DNA from: Pseudomonadota bacterium
GTDB taxonomy: Bacteria > Pseudomonadota > Gammaproteobacteria > Pseudomonadales > Azotimanducaceae
Direction of reading: 5' to 3'
DNA length: 64,000 nt
NCBI GenBank assembly: GCA_027624035.1
Contig: JAQBUI010000005.1
Coordinates: 46,661-110,660, forward strand
Every line of letters begins with the position of its first letter. Within the stretch, counting starts at the first letter, position 1. The translations under genes were made by a program, and so were the position numbers. The notes under the pieces are model-generated. The model searched no databases, had not been told where the DNA came from, and was given only the letters and a program-made list of their open reading frames with translations. This document shows positions 8,343 to 17,490 of the stretch, piece by piece.

Positions 8343-9311
8343 TCAGAGTGAACCGAGGAATTTCAGCAGTGCGCTGTTCACGGCTTCCGGTGCTTCCTGC
8401 TGGGTCCAGTGCCCCACTCCCGGCAGCATAATGACTTCACGGAGGTCCGTGACGGACTGCCTCATCCTGGCTTCTGCATCGCTGTTAAATGGCACGACAT
8501 CGCGTTCGCCCGCAACAAAGAGCGCAGGCTGGTTGATCTTCTTGCCCTGGAAGGTCGCAGTCAGTTCCCAGTTCCGGTTGATGTTCCGATACCAGTTGAG
8601 GCCACCCCGAAAGCCACTGCCCTCGAATGCCTTGACGTAGAAATCGATGTCGTCCGGGGTGAGCCAGGACGGCAGGTCGTTACCCGGGTCCGGCATCGCT
8701 TCCAGCATGTAGGAGGATGCCGGTGGTGCCCCTGTGGAACGGAAAGAACCACCCGATCTTTCGATTGCGCCGGACGCGCCAAACAGCATCTTGCGCATGG
8801 TCACCGGGATGTTGTGCTGGAGTTCATGCTCCGCAACACCGGGTGTTTGAAAGTAGATCTGGTAGAAGAAGCGATCACCGAACGCGGCTCGCATCGCCGT
8901 CATCGGTGCAACCGGGCCGCGGTCTCCGAACGGCACCGAAAGAGAAGCCACGGCACGGAAGATGTCGGGACGAAACAACGCCGAATTCCAGGCCACCGGA
9001 GAGCCCCAGTCATGCCCGATGATGACGGCCTGCTCTTCCCCGAGTGCAGCGACCAGGCCCACGATGTCGCCAGTCAGATGCAAAATGGTGTAGTCGCCGA
9101 TGGGTTCCGGTGCGTCGCTGCTTCCGTAGCCTCGCTGGTCCGGTGCCACCACATGGTATCCCGCATCGGCAAGTGCATGGATCTGATGGCGCCAGGAATA
9201 CCAGGACTCGGGAAAGCCATGGCACAGCACGACCAGCGGCCCCTTGCCGGCCTCCGCGATGTGCATTTGAATGCCATTGGTCTGGATGCTGCGATGCTGG
9301 ATATCCGCCAC
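8343..9311 (-). CDS. Epoxide hydrolase-like alpha/beta hydrolase
   Basis: The 322-residue protein has the alpha/beta-hydrolase fold with features of soluble epoxide hydrolases. HGFPESWYSWRHQ gives the HGFP oxyanion motif near residue 31. The nucleophile elbow GHDWGS carries Asp rather than Ser near residue 104, and the catalytic His is in GVGHWTQQE near the C-terminus. The cap region contains Tyr residues (NWYRNINRNWE) that fit the ring-opening tyrosine of the family. It would open epoxides to diols in the cytoplasm; a dehalogenase is less likely because of the HGFPESWYSW context. The gene stands alone with a 230-bp gap to the divergent P-loop gene at 9543, presumably holding both promoters; no clear motif was seen there. 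Confidence 0.85.
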   Translation of the reverse strand: MADIQHRSIQTNGIQMHIAEAGKGPLVVLCHGFPESWYSWRHQIHALADAGYHVVAPDQRGYGSSDAPEPIGDYTILHLTGDIVGLVAALGEEQAVIIGHDWGSPVAWNSALFRPDIFRAVASLSVPFGDRGPVAPMTAMRAAFGDRFFYQIYFQTPGVAEHELQHNIPVTMRKMLFGASGAIERSGGSFRSTGAPPASSYMLEAMPDPGNDLPSWLTPDDIDFYVKAFEGSGFRGGLNWYRNINRNWELTATFQGKKINQPALFVAGERDVVPFNSDAEARMRQSVTDLREVIMLPGVGHWTQQEAPEAVNSALLKFLGSL

Positions 9312-9542
9312 GGTGACTCCTGCTGGTGAGCTGTCGGGCTCACTGTATCGCCTTTTTTCAGGTAGGTGAAGTAGGGACTGGGGAGAAGGTTGAAGTGGTC
9401 AGTTGTCGTCGCAGGTCGGGCTGGGCTGGCTGGCGTAGCTCGATCGGTTATGATGGCGAATCGCCTTTGCCGCCATGCATATTCCGTGGCGTGTACTGAC
9501 TTTGCTGTGACCTCTCTTGTGAACCGTCTTGTGAGCTGACCT

Positions 9543-10124
9543 GTGATCGATCTGACTTCATCTCTGGGCCAACGAATCCATGTCATGGGCAACAGTTGTG
9601 CGGGCAAGAGCACCCTGGCCGCGCGCCTGGCAGGTGCATTGGACGTTCCGGTGGTTGAACTGGATGCCCTCAACTGGGAGCCCGACTGGTACGGCCTGAA
9701 TGAGCATGAGCCGGGTCGACTCATGGCGAAATTCGCGGAAGCGACCCGGGGTGATGGCTGGGTCGTTGCCGGTTCCTATACGGCGTTCTCACAAAAGGTC
9801 TTCTGGGACCGGGTGCAAACCGTGATCTGGATCGACCTGCCAATGCCGCTGCTGCTCCGTCGGGTGGTGGCACGGTCGTGGCGAAGATGGCGCCATCATG
9901 AACTGCTCTGGGGCACCAACTATGAAAAGTTCTGGCCCCAGTTCATGGTGTGGCGGAAGCAGGAATCCCTGATCTGGTGGATCGTTACCCAGCACAAGCG
10001 AAAACAGCAACAGATGCTCACCATGCAGGCGGCCCCCGAATGGTCGCACATTCGTTTCATTCGACTGGTGTCTGTCTCCGAGGTCGAGGCACTGGTACAA
10101 CTGGCCGACCCCAGGCCACTGTAA
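9543..10124 (+). CDS. P-loop nucleoside/adenylate kinase-like protein (FlaR/topology-modulation type)
   Basis: This 193-residue protein has a Walker A motif GNSCAGKST at about residues 16-24 and the pattern VVELDALNWEPDW. The latter is characteristic of the small AAA_17/AAA_18-like kinase family often annotated as adenylate kinase or DNA-topology modulation protein FlaR. The C-terminal half is rich in Trp and Arg (SWRRWRHHELLW). By family knowledge it phosphorylates a small molecule or nucleotide with ATP; the true substrate is unknown. The start is GTG 9543. ATG 9582 lies inside the P-loop strand and would remove its first beta-strand, so the longer form is preferred, although the ribosome-binding site is weak. 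It is a single gene, convergent with the redoxin fusion gene. Confidence 0.72.
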   Translation: MIDLTSSLGQRIHVMGNSCAGKSTLAARLAGALDVPVVELDALNWEPDWYGLNEHEPGRLMAKFAEATRGDGWVVAGSYTAFSQKVFWDRVQTVIWIDLPMPLLLRRVVARSWRRWRHHELLWGTNYEKFWPQFMVWRKQESLIWWIVTQHKRKQQQMLTMQAAPEWSHIRFIRLVSVSEVEALVQLADPRPL

Positions 10125-10223
10125 AGCACGCGACTGCGCCACGACAGCACCCTGCGGGCTCGCGGTCGCCTGGCCTCCGAGCAATAAATCGCCGCTGGAT
10201 CTGGCTTCATCCCGTCGGCAGCG

Positions 10224-11987
10224 CTACCTTGCGGCGGTAGCTCGTTCCACAGTTTCGCCTGGTGCCAGGAAACGGAACGACAGAGTGCCGAACTGCATTT
10301 CTTGCCAGGACTGACGCCCCCATCGCACTTCCCTGTCCGGGTCCGGGTTTGCAGGATTCTGGGCCGAGTTGTCCCACGTCATTGTAAAGGTCACCCGGGT
10401 ACCGGCAGGTACACGCCTGGGCTGGGCCATCTTGTAAAACGTTTGCCAGTTGAAGTCGTACGCCGGCACCGACAGCAGCACCTCGTTGGTCCCGTCAGGG
10501 TAGTACGCTGTGTACCGGGCTGCCTTGCCGCGGTAGTGCGCATGGGGCAGCATGCCGTAGATTTCTGCTGCCTGCGGGAAGGTGTATTGCGTGGTTTCAC
10601 TGTGGGCCGGCGCATTGGGAGGAATTTTGAGCTGGACATTGATCAGCACGGTTCCTGCCATACGATGAGTCGGTGGTTTGTCGTAGAAATAAATGCCAAG
10701 GCGTGACTCGTCGGTCGTGGCCTTGCCGTACGGCGTGTAGTGCATCTGAAAGACGAAATTTGACTTCGCAGGCAGTAAAACACCAGCGTCCTCCGGCATC
10801 AGCCACACTGAGCTTCCAGGAACGTAGCCACCAAAACCGCCGCCGGTGGCGCCACCGCGAAATGCCCGTCGCTGGTCAGTGCCGGCGGCGGTGAAGCGCG
10901 TGATGACGTGGTGCACAGCCTGGCGATCACCGGGAACCAGCTCTGCGGCGCGTACCCAGACGTCATGGTCCAGAGGGTTCTGTGCTCGAAGGTATTGATA
11001 GTCGACGACCCCGGTAGCCGGCACTTGATGGGCCGGCAGATCAATGATGAGGTCGGGTTCACCCAGCGCCCACTCAGGTGCAATGGCCACCGTGGCGGCG
11101 AGGGGATCAATGCCCTCACCTCTGGGCGAGCCTGCCTCGATCCAGTGCACCAGCGTCTTCTTTTCCGCTGGCGTCAATGATCGATCGTTCTCCCACTCAC
11201 CGTAGTGGGGATCCGCGTGCCATGGTGGCATCCGCTGCGTTCGAATCACCTCCCGCATCATCGGTGAGAACCCCAGGACCATGTTGTAGCTGCTCATCGC
11301 CCAGGGTGCGATGCCACCCGTCTGGTGGCAGGAAACGCACCTGGCCTGAAGGATTGGGGCGATCTCGGATGCATATGAGATCCCGGCGTGGGATTCTCTG
11401 TCCCTGTCGGTGAAATTGATAATGCATCCCGGGGCTTCGGTCCTGGCGACTTTGATCCGCTGTCCCGATTGCAGCTGCTTGAGGGCGTCGTCTAGATAGT
11501 GAGCGTTCGCCTTAGCCTTTTGCCGTTCGTAGGTGAGGCGGTCATCGATGGCTCCTCGATAGGCGAGCGTCCAGTCCCGTGGATTGATGACGAGAATCTC
11601 ACTCGTTCGGTCCAGTCCGAGAGACTCGCCAATCAGCTGCGTTTCGTCCATCAGAACAGGCATGTCGTAGCCGAATTCCTGCGCCTCGGTCATGATGGTT
11701 TCTCGCGTGTCCTGCAGGTTCGAGTTGATCATCAGGAATCTAACGCCGTTGTCTGCATAGCGGTCTCTGATTTCCCTGAATGCCGGCATGGCGTTCCTGA
11801 CGATCGGGCAGCCGTTGCCGTGCACCATGAGCACCACCGCGGACGCATCGGAATAGTAGTACAGCTCGTGCGCGTCGCCATGGTGATCCAGCAAACGAAA
11901 GTTATCGACCTTGTCTCCGGGCGAGAGGGCGATCACGGGGAAGGTAAGAGACAGGAGCAACAGCTTCAGAACGATGTGTGGCTTCAT
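10224..11987 (-). CDS. Exported redoxin / cytochrome c / copper-monooxygenase-like fusion protein
   Basis: A 587-residue protein with a signal peptide (MKPHIVLKLLLLSLTFPVIALS). Residues ~22-190 are a thioredoxin-fold redoxin domain with a single active-site Cys in GNGCPIVRNAMPAF. A heme c motif CVSCH follows near residue 217 with a distal-Met region (RMPPWHADP). The C-terminal ~300 residues resemble the PHM-type copper ascorbate-dependent monooxygenase fold, with HHVI, a MHYTPYG stretch and MLPHAHYRGK supplying His ligands. It would act in the periplasm. The cytochrome may feed electrons to the copper centre and the redoxin may handle peroxide or thiols; this division of labour is inference. 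The C-terminal part lacks proof of activity. It is a single gene divergent from the hypothetical gene at 12366. Confidence 0.72.
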   Translation of the reverse strand: MKPHIVLKLLLLSLTFPVIALSPGDKVDNFRLLDHHGDAHELYYYSDASAVVLMVHGNGCPIVRNAMPAFREIRDRYADNGVRFLMINSNLQDTRETIMTEAQEFGYDMPVLMDETQLIGESLGLDRTSEILVINPRDWTLAYRGAIDDRLTYERQKAKANAHYLDDALKQLQSGQRIKVARTEAPGCIINFTDRDRESHAGISYASEIAPILQARCVSCHQTGGIAPWAMSSYNMVLGFSPMMREVIRTQRMPPWHADPHYGEWENDRSLTPAEKKTLVHWIEAGSPRGEGIDPLAATVAIAPEWALGEPDLIIDLPAHQVPATGVVDYQYLRAQNPLDHDVWVRAAELVPGDRQAVHHVITRFTAAGTDQRRAFRGGATGGGFGGYVPGSSVWLMPEDAGVLLPAKSNFVFQMHYTPYGKATTDESRLGIYFYDKPPTHRMAGTVLINVQLKIPPNAPAHSETTQYTFPQAAEIYGMLPHAHYRGKAARYTAYYPDGTNEVLLSVPAYDFNWQTFYKMAQPRRVPAGTRVTFTMTWDNSAQNPANPDPDREVRWGRQSWQEMQFGTLSFRFLAPGETVERATAAR

Positions 11988-12365
11988 AACAGGGTCTCCG
12001 CAACAGATTGCCGGGGTTCTGGTCTTCCTGTTGCTGCTAATCGGCAGGATTGTTTCCGGACCATATCATGACATGATACTGATCCACGGGACCCTCCGTC
12101 AGCATTTTTGTACCATGCGGCAACGTTGGTCCGGGCGAGTGATTTGGACTGGATCTGTGACTGCCGACACAGGTCTCAATATCAGAAGCGGGCAGGGACC
12201 ACCTGATCGTCGAAGTTTACAGCGATCGCCGGTGAGAGTAAGACACAAGACACAGAGAGTCATTGAGTCTCTCTGACTTGAGTGAGAACAACGTCGACGG
12301 TAACGACTGCAGCTGATACAGAAAATACCAGGTATTTGGAACCGAACGAAAACCAGTGGCAAGTG

Positions 12366-12962
12366 ATGATGAAAACACGGGCAGGGACAAGCGACTTCTC
12401 TTCACCGATGAGACCGGCTGATTTCGGGCAGGTGCTGCTGGCGTTTCTTCGTGCGGAGCTGGATTCGCCGACGGAACGAAGCCGCGTGCTCGCGGCCCTC
12501 TCGCGGCGCGGCCTCGCGGAAGCAACCTTATCAGATGGCGCTCCGGAGACTTCCGCCTTGTGGCGACTCTTTTTAGATTATCGCGGCCGGGAGCGACTCT
12601 TTGACGGGCTGGACCTGTCTTGCCTGACCTGGTTCTGGTTCGATCTCACTCTCGAACAATTGAAATCCACGACCTTGACTTGTCGTCACCACTTCGAATC
12701 AGCCTACGGTACCCGAAACCCGGCAACGGTCGCCTCCGTGTGGGACCGGGAACACCGAGACAACGGTGTTGTGAAGAAGATCCTGGATGGGCGGGTCCTT
12801 GAGCCGCCGATCCTCATTGGAGATGACCGCTTGAGCAAGCTGGTCATTCTGGAAGGTCACAACAGACTGATCTCATACCTGAGAGGACGATCCCTGGTTC
12901 AATTTCCGATCAGGGCCATTGTTGGGACCTCGCCGCGCGTATCCGACTGGTGTCAGTGGTAG
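12366..12962 (+). CDS. Hypothetical protein with a ParB/Srx-like C-terminal segment
   Basis: About 198 residues. The N-terminal half is helical and charged (LLAFLRAELDSPTERSRVLAALSRRG). The C-terminal half contains ILIGDDRLSKLVILEGHNRLISYL followed by VGTSPRVSDW. The EGHNRL motif and the GTSP...W ending recall ParB/sulfiredoxin-fold proteins of unknown function. No catalytic role can be assigned. A longer start at GTG 12282 is open but adds an unstructured Thr-rich stretch; ATG 12366/12369 fits better. A degenerate match to its last ~20 codons occurs near 19960-20024. It is a single gene in a repeat-rich neighbourhood. Confidence 0.55.
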   Translation: MMKTRAGTSDFSSPMRPADFGQVLLAFLRAELDSPTERSRVLAALSRRGLAEATLSDGAPETSALWRLFLDYRGRERLFDGLDLSCLTWFWFDLTLEQLKSTTLTCRHHFESAYGTRNPATVASVWDREHRDNGVVKKILDGRVLEPPILIGDDRLSKLVILEGHNRLISYLRGRSLVQFPIRAIVGTSPRVSDWCQW

Positions 12963-13037
12963 CAAGCTCAAGGCGAGAGAAGCGAGGTTGATCCCACATG
13001 GCCGGACAGTAGCGCTCGAAATCGCCGGCATGACCCA

Positions 13038-13180
13038 GGGAACCTCTGATCAATGTCTTTTTCCGCGATAGCTGCGTTGGAGTCGTCCTCGAAACATCGC
13101 GAAATTAAAGCGTTTTCGCGATTTTCTGCGGGCGCCTCTGCCTTGCTCTCACGAAAAAATCCAATTGATCAGAGCTTCCC
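13038..13180. repeat. MITE-like palindromic repeat (~143 bp)
   Basis: The left end reads GGGAACCTCTGATCAAT. The right end reads, on the opposite strand, GGGAAGCTCTGATCAATTGG, forming imperfect terminal inverted repeats. The interior holds a second inverted pair around CGCGAAATTAAAGCGTTTTCGCG. No coding capacity. A diverged copy is at 16365-16497 and a deletion derivative at 6661-6709. It fills most of the 267-bp gap after the hypothetical gene. Confidence 0.75.
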
Positions 13181-13229
13181 CAGAGGGCCACGTGTCGATG
13201 TGCCTGAAGGCATTCGACGATTTCCGCGT

Positions 13230-15149
13230 TCAAGCGGATGCCCCCCGTGCCATGGACGTTCCGTCGCCCGTGGGGCGACTCGTGAAGTGCTCCAGAATCG
13301 GTGTCCGGGTCATTTCCCAGAAGCGCTGCAGGGCCCATGGCTGGTTGGTGACGATACGACCCTCTTCATTGCGATAGCGGCTCCGGACACCCGGCTCGGT
13401 CCAGACCATCCTGGACATGTCCTCATCCAGCTTCCGGTTGTAATCGGCGCAGGCATCGTGCCGCACTTCCAGGGTTGAGATCTGTCGATCGATCATGGTC
13501 GAGATGCACTCGGCGATGTAGTGGGCCTGACACTCCGATATATGCACCGCCGCACCGCCGTGTCCGATACTGGAGTTCGGACCGAAGATGCTGAACAGGT
13601 TGGGGAAGTCCGGCATGGCTATGCCAAGATAGCCTCGTATATCGTCATCCCGCCCGGCAATCTCTGCCGGGGTCCTGCCTGAAGTGCCTCGGACCTGCAT
13701 CGGGTACAGAAACCGGGTGCCGTGGAAGCCGGTGGCGTAGACGATGACATCGAGATCATGATGACGGCCGTCGTCCGTGACGAGGCCATCGGCCGTCCCA
13801 TGGCGGATCGGGGTCGTCACCAGTTCCACGTTGTCTCGCCTGAGCGCTCGATACCAGCCATTATCGACCACCATGCGCTTTGTATACGGCGGATAATCCG
13901 GCAGCAGCTTGTCGATCAGGTCGGGTCTGTCACGCAACTGATCCTGCAGGTAGGCCGTGAGGCGTCGTCGCACTTTCTCGTTGGCCTCGGATATGCCGCC
14001 GCCATCCCAGTCCGGGTCAATTCGCAGGTTCTCGTACCCCGCATCGCCGGAGGACCAGTACATGGCAAAGCGATGCCAGCGGGCGTAGTCGGGAATACGC
14101 GTCAGCAGCCACGCGACCCCGGGCTCAACAGGTTCGGCAACCCGGGGGTTCGGCGCACTCCAGGCTGGCGATCGCTGGAAGGCAGTCAGGTGCCCGGCCG
14201 CTTCAGCGAGGTAGGGTCCTACCTGAAACCCACTGGAACCATTGCCGATCATGGCAATGCGTTTGCCTTTAAGCGAAACATCGTCGCGCCATCGGGCAGT
14301 GTGAAAGACCGGGCCGGAGAATGCTCCGATACCCGGAATGTCCGGGGTCTTGGGCTGATTGAGCGTACCTGCGGCGCTCACCACAACGTCGGCGGAATAT
14401 CGGTGCTCTGAACCATCTGCTGCTGCTGCGACAATCTGCCACGCCGCCCCGGTCCAGTCCATCGTGAGGACCTCCCGGTCAAAGTCGATGCTGCTCGCCA
14501 GATCGAATTCATCGACGGTTCGCTGGAAGTACTCAAGGATCTCATCCCGTCGGGCGAAATAGCGGGACCAACGGGGCCGACCCGCATTGGCTGTCAGCGA
14601 GTACACATGGCTTGGCGAGTCGACGCCGCAGCGGGGATAGGAGTTCTCGAACCAGACCCCGCCGACGCCTTCGTGGCGTTCAAGCAGGCGATACGGAATC
14701 TCACGCCTGGCCAGTTCGATCGCGATGCTGAGCCCGGAAAAGCCGCCACCCACGATCACGATTCCGGGGCAACTGCGTCCTCTCATGGAACTGATTTTTG
14801 CAAGGCCGAAGTCGGACTTCAGTTTCCCGAGATAGGACGGACCAAGGTCGGCGCCGCAGACAAACCGGATGAGCCGAAGCATAACATCATCGTCAGGTAA
14901 GCTCTGAGGCTCCCACAGACGACCCTCGGCTGCGAGGCGCGTTACTTCCTTACACAAGATCTCTCGGAACTGGGATAAGTGTTCCTGGTCTGGCGCGTCA
15001 GGATGGCCGTGTCTCAGGCACATGGCCGCAAACTCGCTGCCTGTCCAACGGAGGTCTGCCGTATGGTGCACCAGCAGTGCGATCAGAAGTCGGGGATCTG
15101 CGTCGGCGAGTGCAGTATTGAGTTCTTCCTGACGGGTATCACTTTCCAT
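13230..15149 (-). CDS. Flavin-containing monooxygenase, Baeyer-Villiger type
   Basis: The 639-residue protein has two Rossmann motifs: IVGGGFSGLSIA for FAD (about residue 130) and AMIGNGSSGFQ for NADPH. Between them is the Baeyer-Villiger fingerprint FSGPVFHTARWRD (F-x-G-x3-H-x3-W). GVGGVWFENSYPRCGVD matches the family's G-G-x-W-...-P region. It would insert an oxygen next to a ketone (or oxidise a heteroatom) using NADPH and O2 in the cytoplasm. The ~120-residue N-terminal helical extension (RQEELNTALADADPRLLIALL...) is a known add-on in a subset of this family. An upstream start at 15272 is open, but ATG 15149 begins the family-like sequence. Its 5' end lies close to the divergent TolB-like gene, so promoters are shared in ~170 bp. 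Confidence 0.85.
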   Translation of the reverse strand: MESDTRQEELNTALADADPRLLIALLVHHTADLRWTGSEFAAMCLRHGHPDAPDQEHLSQFREILCKEVTRLAAEGRLWEPQSLPDDDVMLRLIRFVCGADLGPSYLGKLKSDFGLAKISSMRGRSCPGIVIVGGGFSGLSIAIELARREIPYRLLERHEGVGGVWFENSYPRCGVDSPSHVYSLTANAGRPRWSRYFARRDEILEYFQRTVDEFDLASSIDFDREVLTMDWTGAAWQIVAAAADGSEHRYSADVVVSAAGTLNQPKTPDIPGIGAFSGPVFHTARWRDDVSLKGKRIAMIGNGSSGFQVGPYLAEAAGHLTAFQRSPAWSAPNPRVAEPVEPGVAWLLTRIPDYARWHRFAMYWSSGDAGYENLRIDPDWDGGGISEANEKVRRRLTAYLQDQLRDRPDLIDKLLPDYPPYTKRMVVDNGWYRALRRDNVELVTTPIRHGTADGLVTDDGRHHDLDVIVYATGFHGTRFLYPMQVRGTSGRTPAEIAGRDDDIRGYLGIAMPDFPNLFSIFGPNSSIGHGGAAVHISECQAHYIAECISTMIDRQISTLEVRHDACADYNRKLDEDMSRMVWTEPGVRSRYRNEEGRIVTNQPWALQRFWEMTRTPILEHFTSRPTGDGTSMARGASA

Positions 15150-15320
15150 TCCGGGATGATATCCGAATCCGCGCTCGTGGTCGTTCTGACTTGGGAACAT
15201 TACCAGGCCGGCCCGCCCTGTGCGGGAGCTTGCATTAGGCGCCGGGCCGATCTTGAGGATATGATTCGCCATGGACGGCCCGTGCCAATCGGGCCGCCGA
15301 GCAGGGTTGGGGAGGCTATG

Positions 15321-16250
15321 ATGACGGACAAAACGAGCGGGGCATCGGAGACATTCGAACAGATTGAATGGATTGCCACGGCGGATATGGGCATCGGTTA
15401 CGATCGTGCTTTCAAACAGGACACGACATTTCTAACGCCGGCCCAGTCCCAGGATTACAAACCTGCCTTTTCTCCTGATCATTCGCAGATCGCGTTTTTC
15501 AGGGTGTTCTCCTACAACACGCCGGCGAACTTCAACGAATGGGACACGAGAGTGGCCGTCATGAACGCTGACGGGTCGGATGTCCGGTTCATCTCGTCCC
15601 TCGGTGCCAATCATGTGCCCAAGTGGACCCAGGATGGTTCCAACAGGATTGTATTCTCGACCAATTACAAGACTGGTGGCGGCAAGGTGTTCTGGACCTC
15701 GCCCCAGGGATCTCCCGGACAGGAGGAACTGCTGACCAGCTTCACGGGTGCCGGCTATGAGGAGAACGGCAGTGCGCTGCACGACGGACGCATTCTGGTG
15801 CAAAGGTGGGATATGGAAAGTGGTCATGGCCTTTTTGCCATGTCGCCGATCCCCGCCGGACAATCCACCTACCAGGCCCTGGTCTATGCGCCAAAGGGCT
15901 CGCCTGAGGACGTGTCCCGGATATCATTCAACAAGATTACGGTCTCACCTTCCGGTCATCGGATTGCCTACATGAAAATGGTGAATGGCAGGAACTACTA
16001 CACCCAGTCGCAGATTGCCTACGCCGACTGGGACGCGGCGACCCTGACCATCTCTAACGAGGTCGTTGTGGCCCACCCGTGCAAAGAGGGTCCCACATGG
16101 TATCCCTGCTTCACCCCCAATGAAGAGTTCATTGTGTACGCCCAAAACGGACAAGTCATGGCCTGCCATTTTGCCACCGGGGAAACAAAGCAGATTTCAG
16201 CAGCCAACCACGAGTATCGCTACGTCAACGTGGCAGGCGTGATCAAATAG
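15321..16250 (+). CDS. TolB-like beta-propeller protein (WD40-like PD40 repeats)
   Basis: About 309 residues with repeated blade motifs of the PD40 type: YKPAFSPDHSQIAFFR, VAVMNADGSDVRFISSLG, VPKWTQDGSNRIVFST, ITVSPSGHRIAYMKMVNG and YPCFTPNEEFIVYAQNG. These give a propeller of roughly five to six blades. No signal peptide is visible, so unlike TolB it may stay in the cytoplasm. The role is unknown; such propellers bind proteins or oligosaccharides (compare oligogalacturonate lyase-like propellers). The ribosome-binding site GGGGAGG lies 5 nt before ATG 15321 (an ATG at 15318 is also possible). The open frame extends upstream to 14979, but that part is antisense to the monooxygenase gene and is not coding. 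Confidence 0.75.
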   Translation: MTDKTSGASETFEQIEWIATADMGIGYDRAFKQDTTFLTPAQSQDYKPAFSPDHSQIAFFRVFSYNTPANFNEWDTRVAVMNADGSDVRFISSLGANHVPKWTQDGSNRIVFSTNYKTGGGKVFWTSPQGSPGQEELLTSFTGAGYEENGSALHDGRILVQRWDMESGHGLFAMSPIPAGQSTYQALVYAPKGSPEDVSRISFNKITVSPSGHRIAYMKMVNGRNYYTQSQIAYADWDAATLTISNEVVVAHPCKEGPTWYPCFTPNEEFIVYAQNGQVMACHFATGETKQISAANHEYRYVNVAGVIK

Positions 16251-16364
16251 GTAAAACCGATCACGAGGCATCCAGCGGCTTCGTACGAGGGCACAGGGAA
16301 GTAACCAGAAGCTGTTCGTCCTTCTTCTGAGACGGGGCCCGTACCAGGGATGTTCGCTAGCCAG

Positions 16365-16497
16365 GGGACCTCTGAAAAAGTCTTTTTCCGCGACAGCTGC
16401 GTTGGGTCGTCCTCGTAACATCTCGAAATTGAAGCATTTTCGAGATTTTCTGTGGGCGTCTCCGCCTTGTTCTCGCGATAAATCCAATAAATCAGAG
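16365..16497. repeat. Second copy of the MITE-like palindromic repeat
   Basis: The copy runs from GGGACCTCTGAAAAAGTC to AATCCAATAAATCAGAGACT and keeps the inner inverted pair (CTCGAAATTGAAGCATTTTCGAG). Identity to 13038-13180 is clear across the whole length, with scattered changes; the right terminus has lost GCTTCCC. It abuts the stop codon of the Bax-like gene, so the element may have inserted at, or replaced, the original 3' flank. Confidence 0.7.
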
Positions 16498-16498
16498 A

Positions 16499-17389
16499 CT
16501 AGACGCTGGCGACCTGATGCAGGTTGTTGGTTCGAATGAGCCGCTGGATATCCCGAACGTACTCCTCCCCCCGTTCGGAATAGCGTTCAAGACCCTCAGC
16601 GAGATCGACTCCCCTGATCGGATGGTCCACCCTGCGACGGTCTGCGCGGATGGCGCGCAACTCGCGATAGGCCGGGTGCGTGTTCAGCGTGTGGATGTAG
16701 GCAGAAACGCTATCGGCGACGTTGTCGTACCGCTTCACCTCGTGGGTCATACTGGCAGCACGCCTTTCGGGCTTCAGGCCACAGCCGGGGTTGAAACACC
16801 AGACTCCGAAGAAGTTATTGGCCCTGCGCGCGAAGCGTGAAGTACCCCAGCCGGTTTCGTTAGCTGCCTGGGCCAGTGCCAGTGAGGCAGGGATCACGTC
16901 AACCCGATCCAGCAGCCGCCCCAGTGCCTGTGGGTTGATCTCCTCTGGACTGCCCAGGCGATACAACCGGAACATTTCCTGAGCGAAGCGGATGTCCTGG
17001 TCGGTGGCGGGGATACCATCGTCGAGCCGGCGCTGCAGCCTGGTCAGGCGCTCCCGTCGTTCCATTATGGCCCGGTTGGCAGCGGCGACGTGAGGCAGCA
17101 GGAAGGCAAAGAAGTCGTTCTTCTTGGCAGCAACGTCTGTATAGCTCCTGAAATCGGGCACACGGGACACGACGTCGGGCGTTGGGTGCGCCGGACCAGT
17201 CTCTGTCGCAGCGGATCGCACCGTCTCGGCGGTGACAGTAGCTACTGCCGACGAAGGCGCGCTGTCGACGGGTTCCGGTGCCGGCGGATAACCTAGAACC
17301 ATAACAATCAGCGATGAAAGTATGGAGAGTTTCAAGAATTGGAGACCAAATCTGTATTTGGCTGCGTATTTTATCCAGTTTTCCTCCAT
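16499..17389 (-). CDS. Bax-like glucosaminidase-domain peptidoglycan hydrolase
   Basis: A ~296-residue protein with an N-terminal signal anchor (FLKLSILSSLIVMVLGY), a Ser/Thr/Ala-rich linker, and a C-terminal glucosaminidase domain. The catalytic Glu is in QAANETGWGTSRFA, followed by the family pattern ANNFFGVWCFNPGCG and a C-terminal AYIHTLNTHPAYRELR segment. It closely follows Escherichia coli Bax in layout. By family knowledge it would cleave beta-1,4 bonds next to N-acetylglucosamine in periplasmic peptidoglycan. The start is ATG 17389; a TTG two codons upstream is also open. The MITE-like repeat touches its 3' end. Single gene. Confidence 0.8.
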   Translation of the reverse strand: MEENWIKYAAKYRFGLQFLKLSILSSLIVMVLGYPPAPEPVDSAPSSAVATVTAETVRSAATETGPAHPTPDVVSRVPDFRSYTDVAAKKNDFFAFLLPHVAAANRAIMERRERLTRLQRRLDDGIPATDQDIRFAQEMFRLYRLGSPEEINPQALGRLLDRVDVIPASLALAQAANETGWGTSRFARRANNFFGVWCFNPGCGLKPERRAASMTHEVKRYDNVADSVSAYIHTLNTHPAYRELRAIRADRRRVDHPIRGVDLAEGLERYSERGEEYVRDIQRLIRTNNLHQVASV

Positions 17390-17490
17390 TTTCAACCCAT
17401 GACCCTGTAGAAGGCGTGGACATGGATGGATGGTGTGGGGTGCAGCGAGGTTCGTGCGCTGGTTGAAACGCTTGCAGAATCTGGATCGGC

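Noticed and set aside
14979-15320. Upstream extension of the TolB-like gene
   Set aside because: It is antisense to the monooxygenase gene, and the strong GGGGAGG site at 15309-15315 marks a start at 15318/15321.
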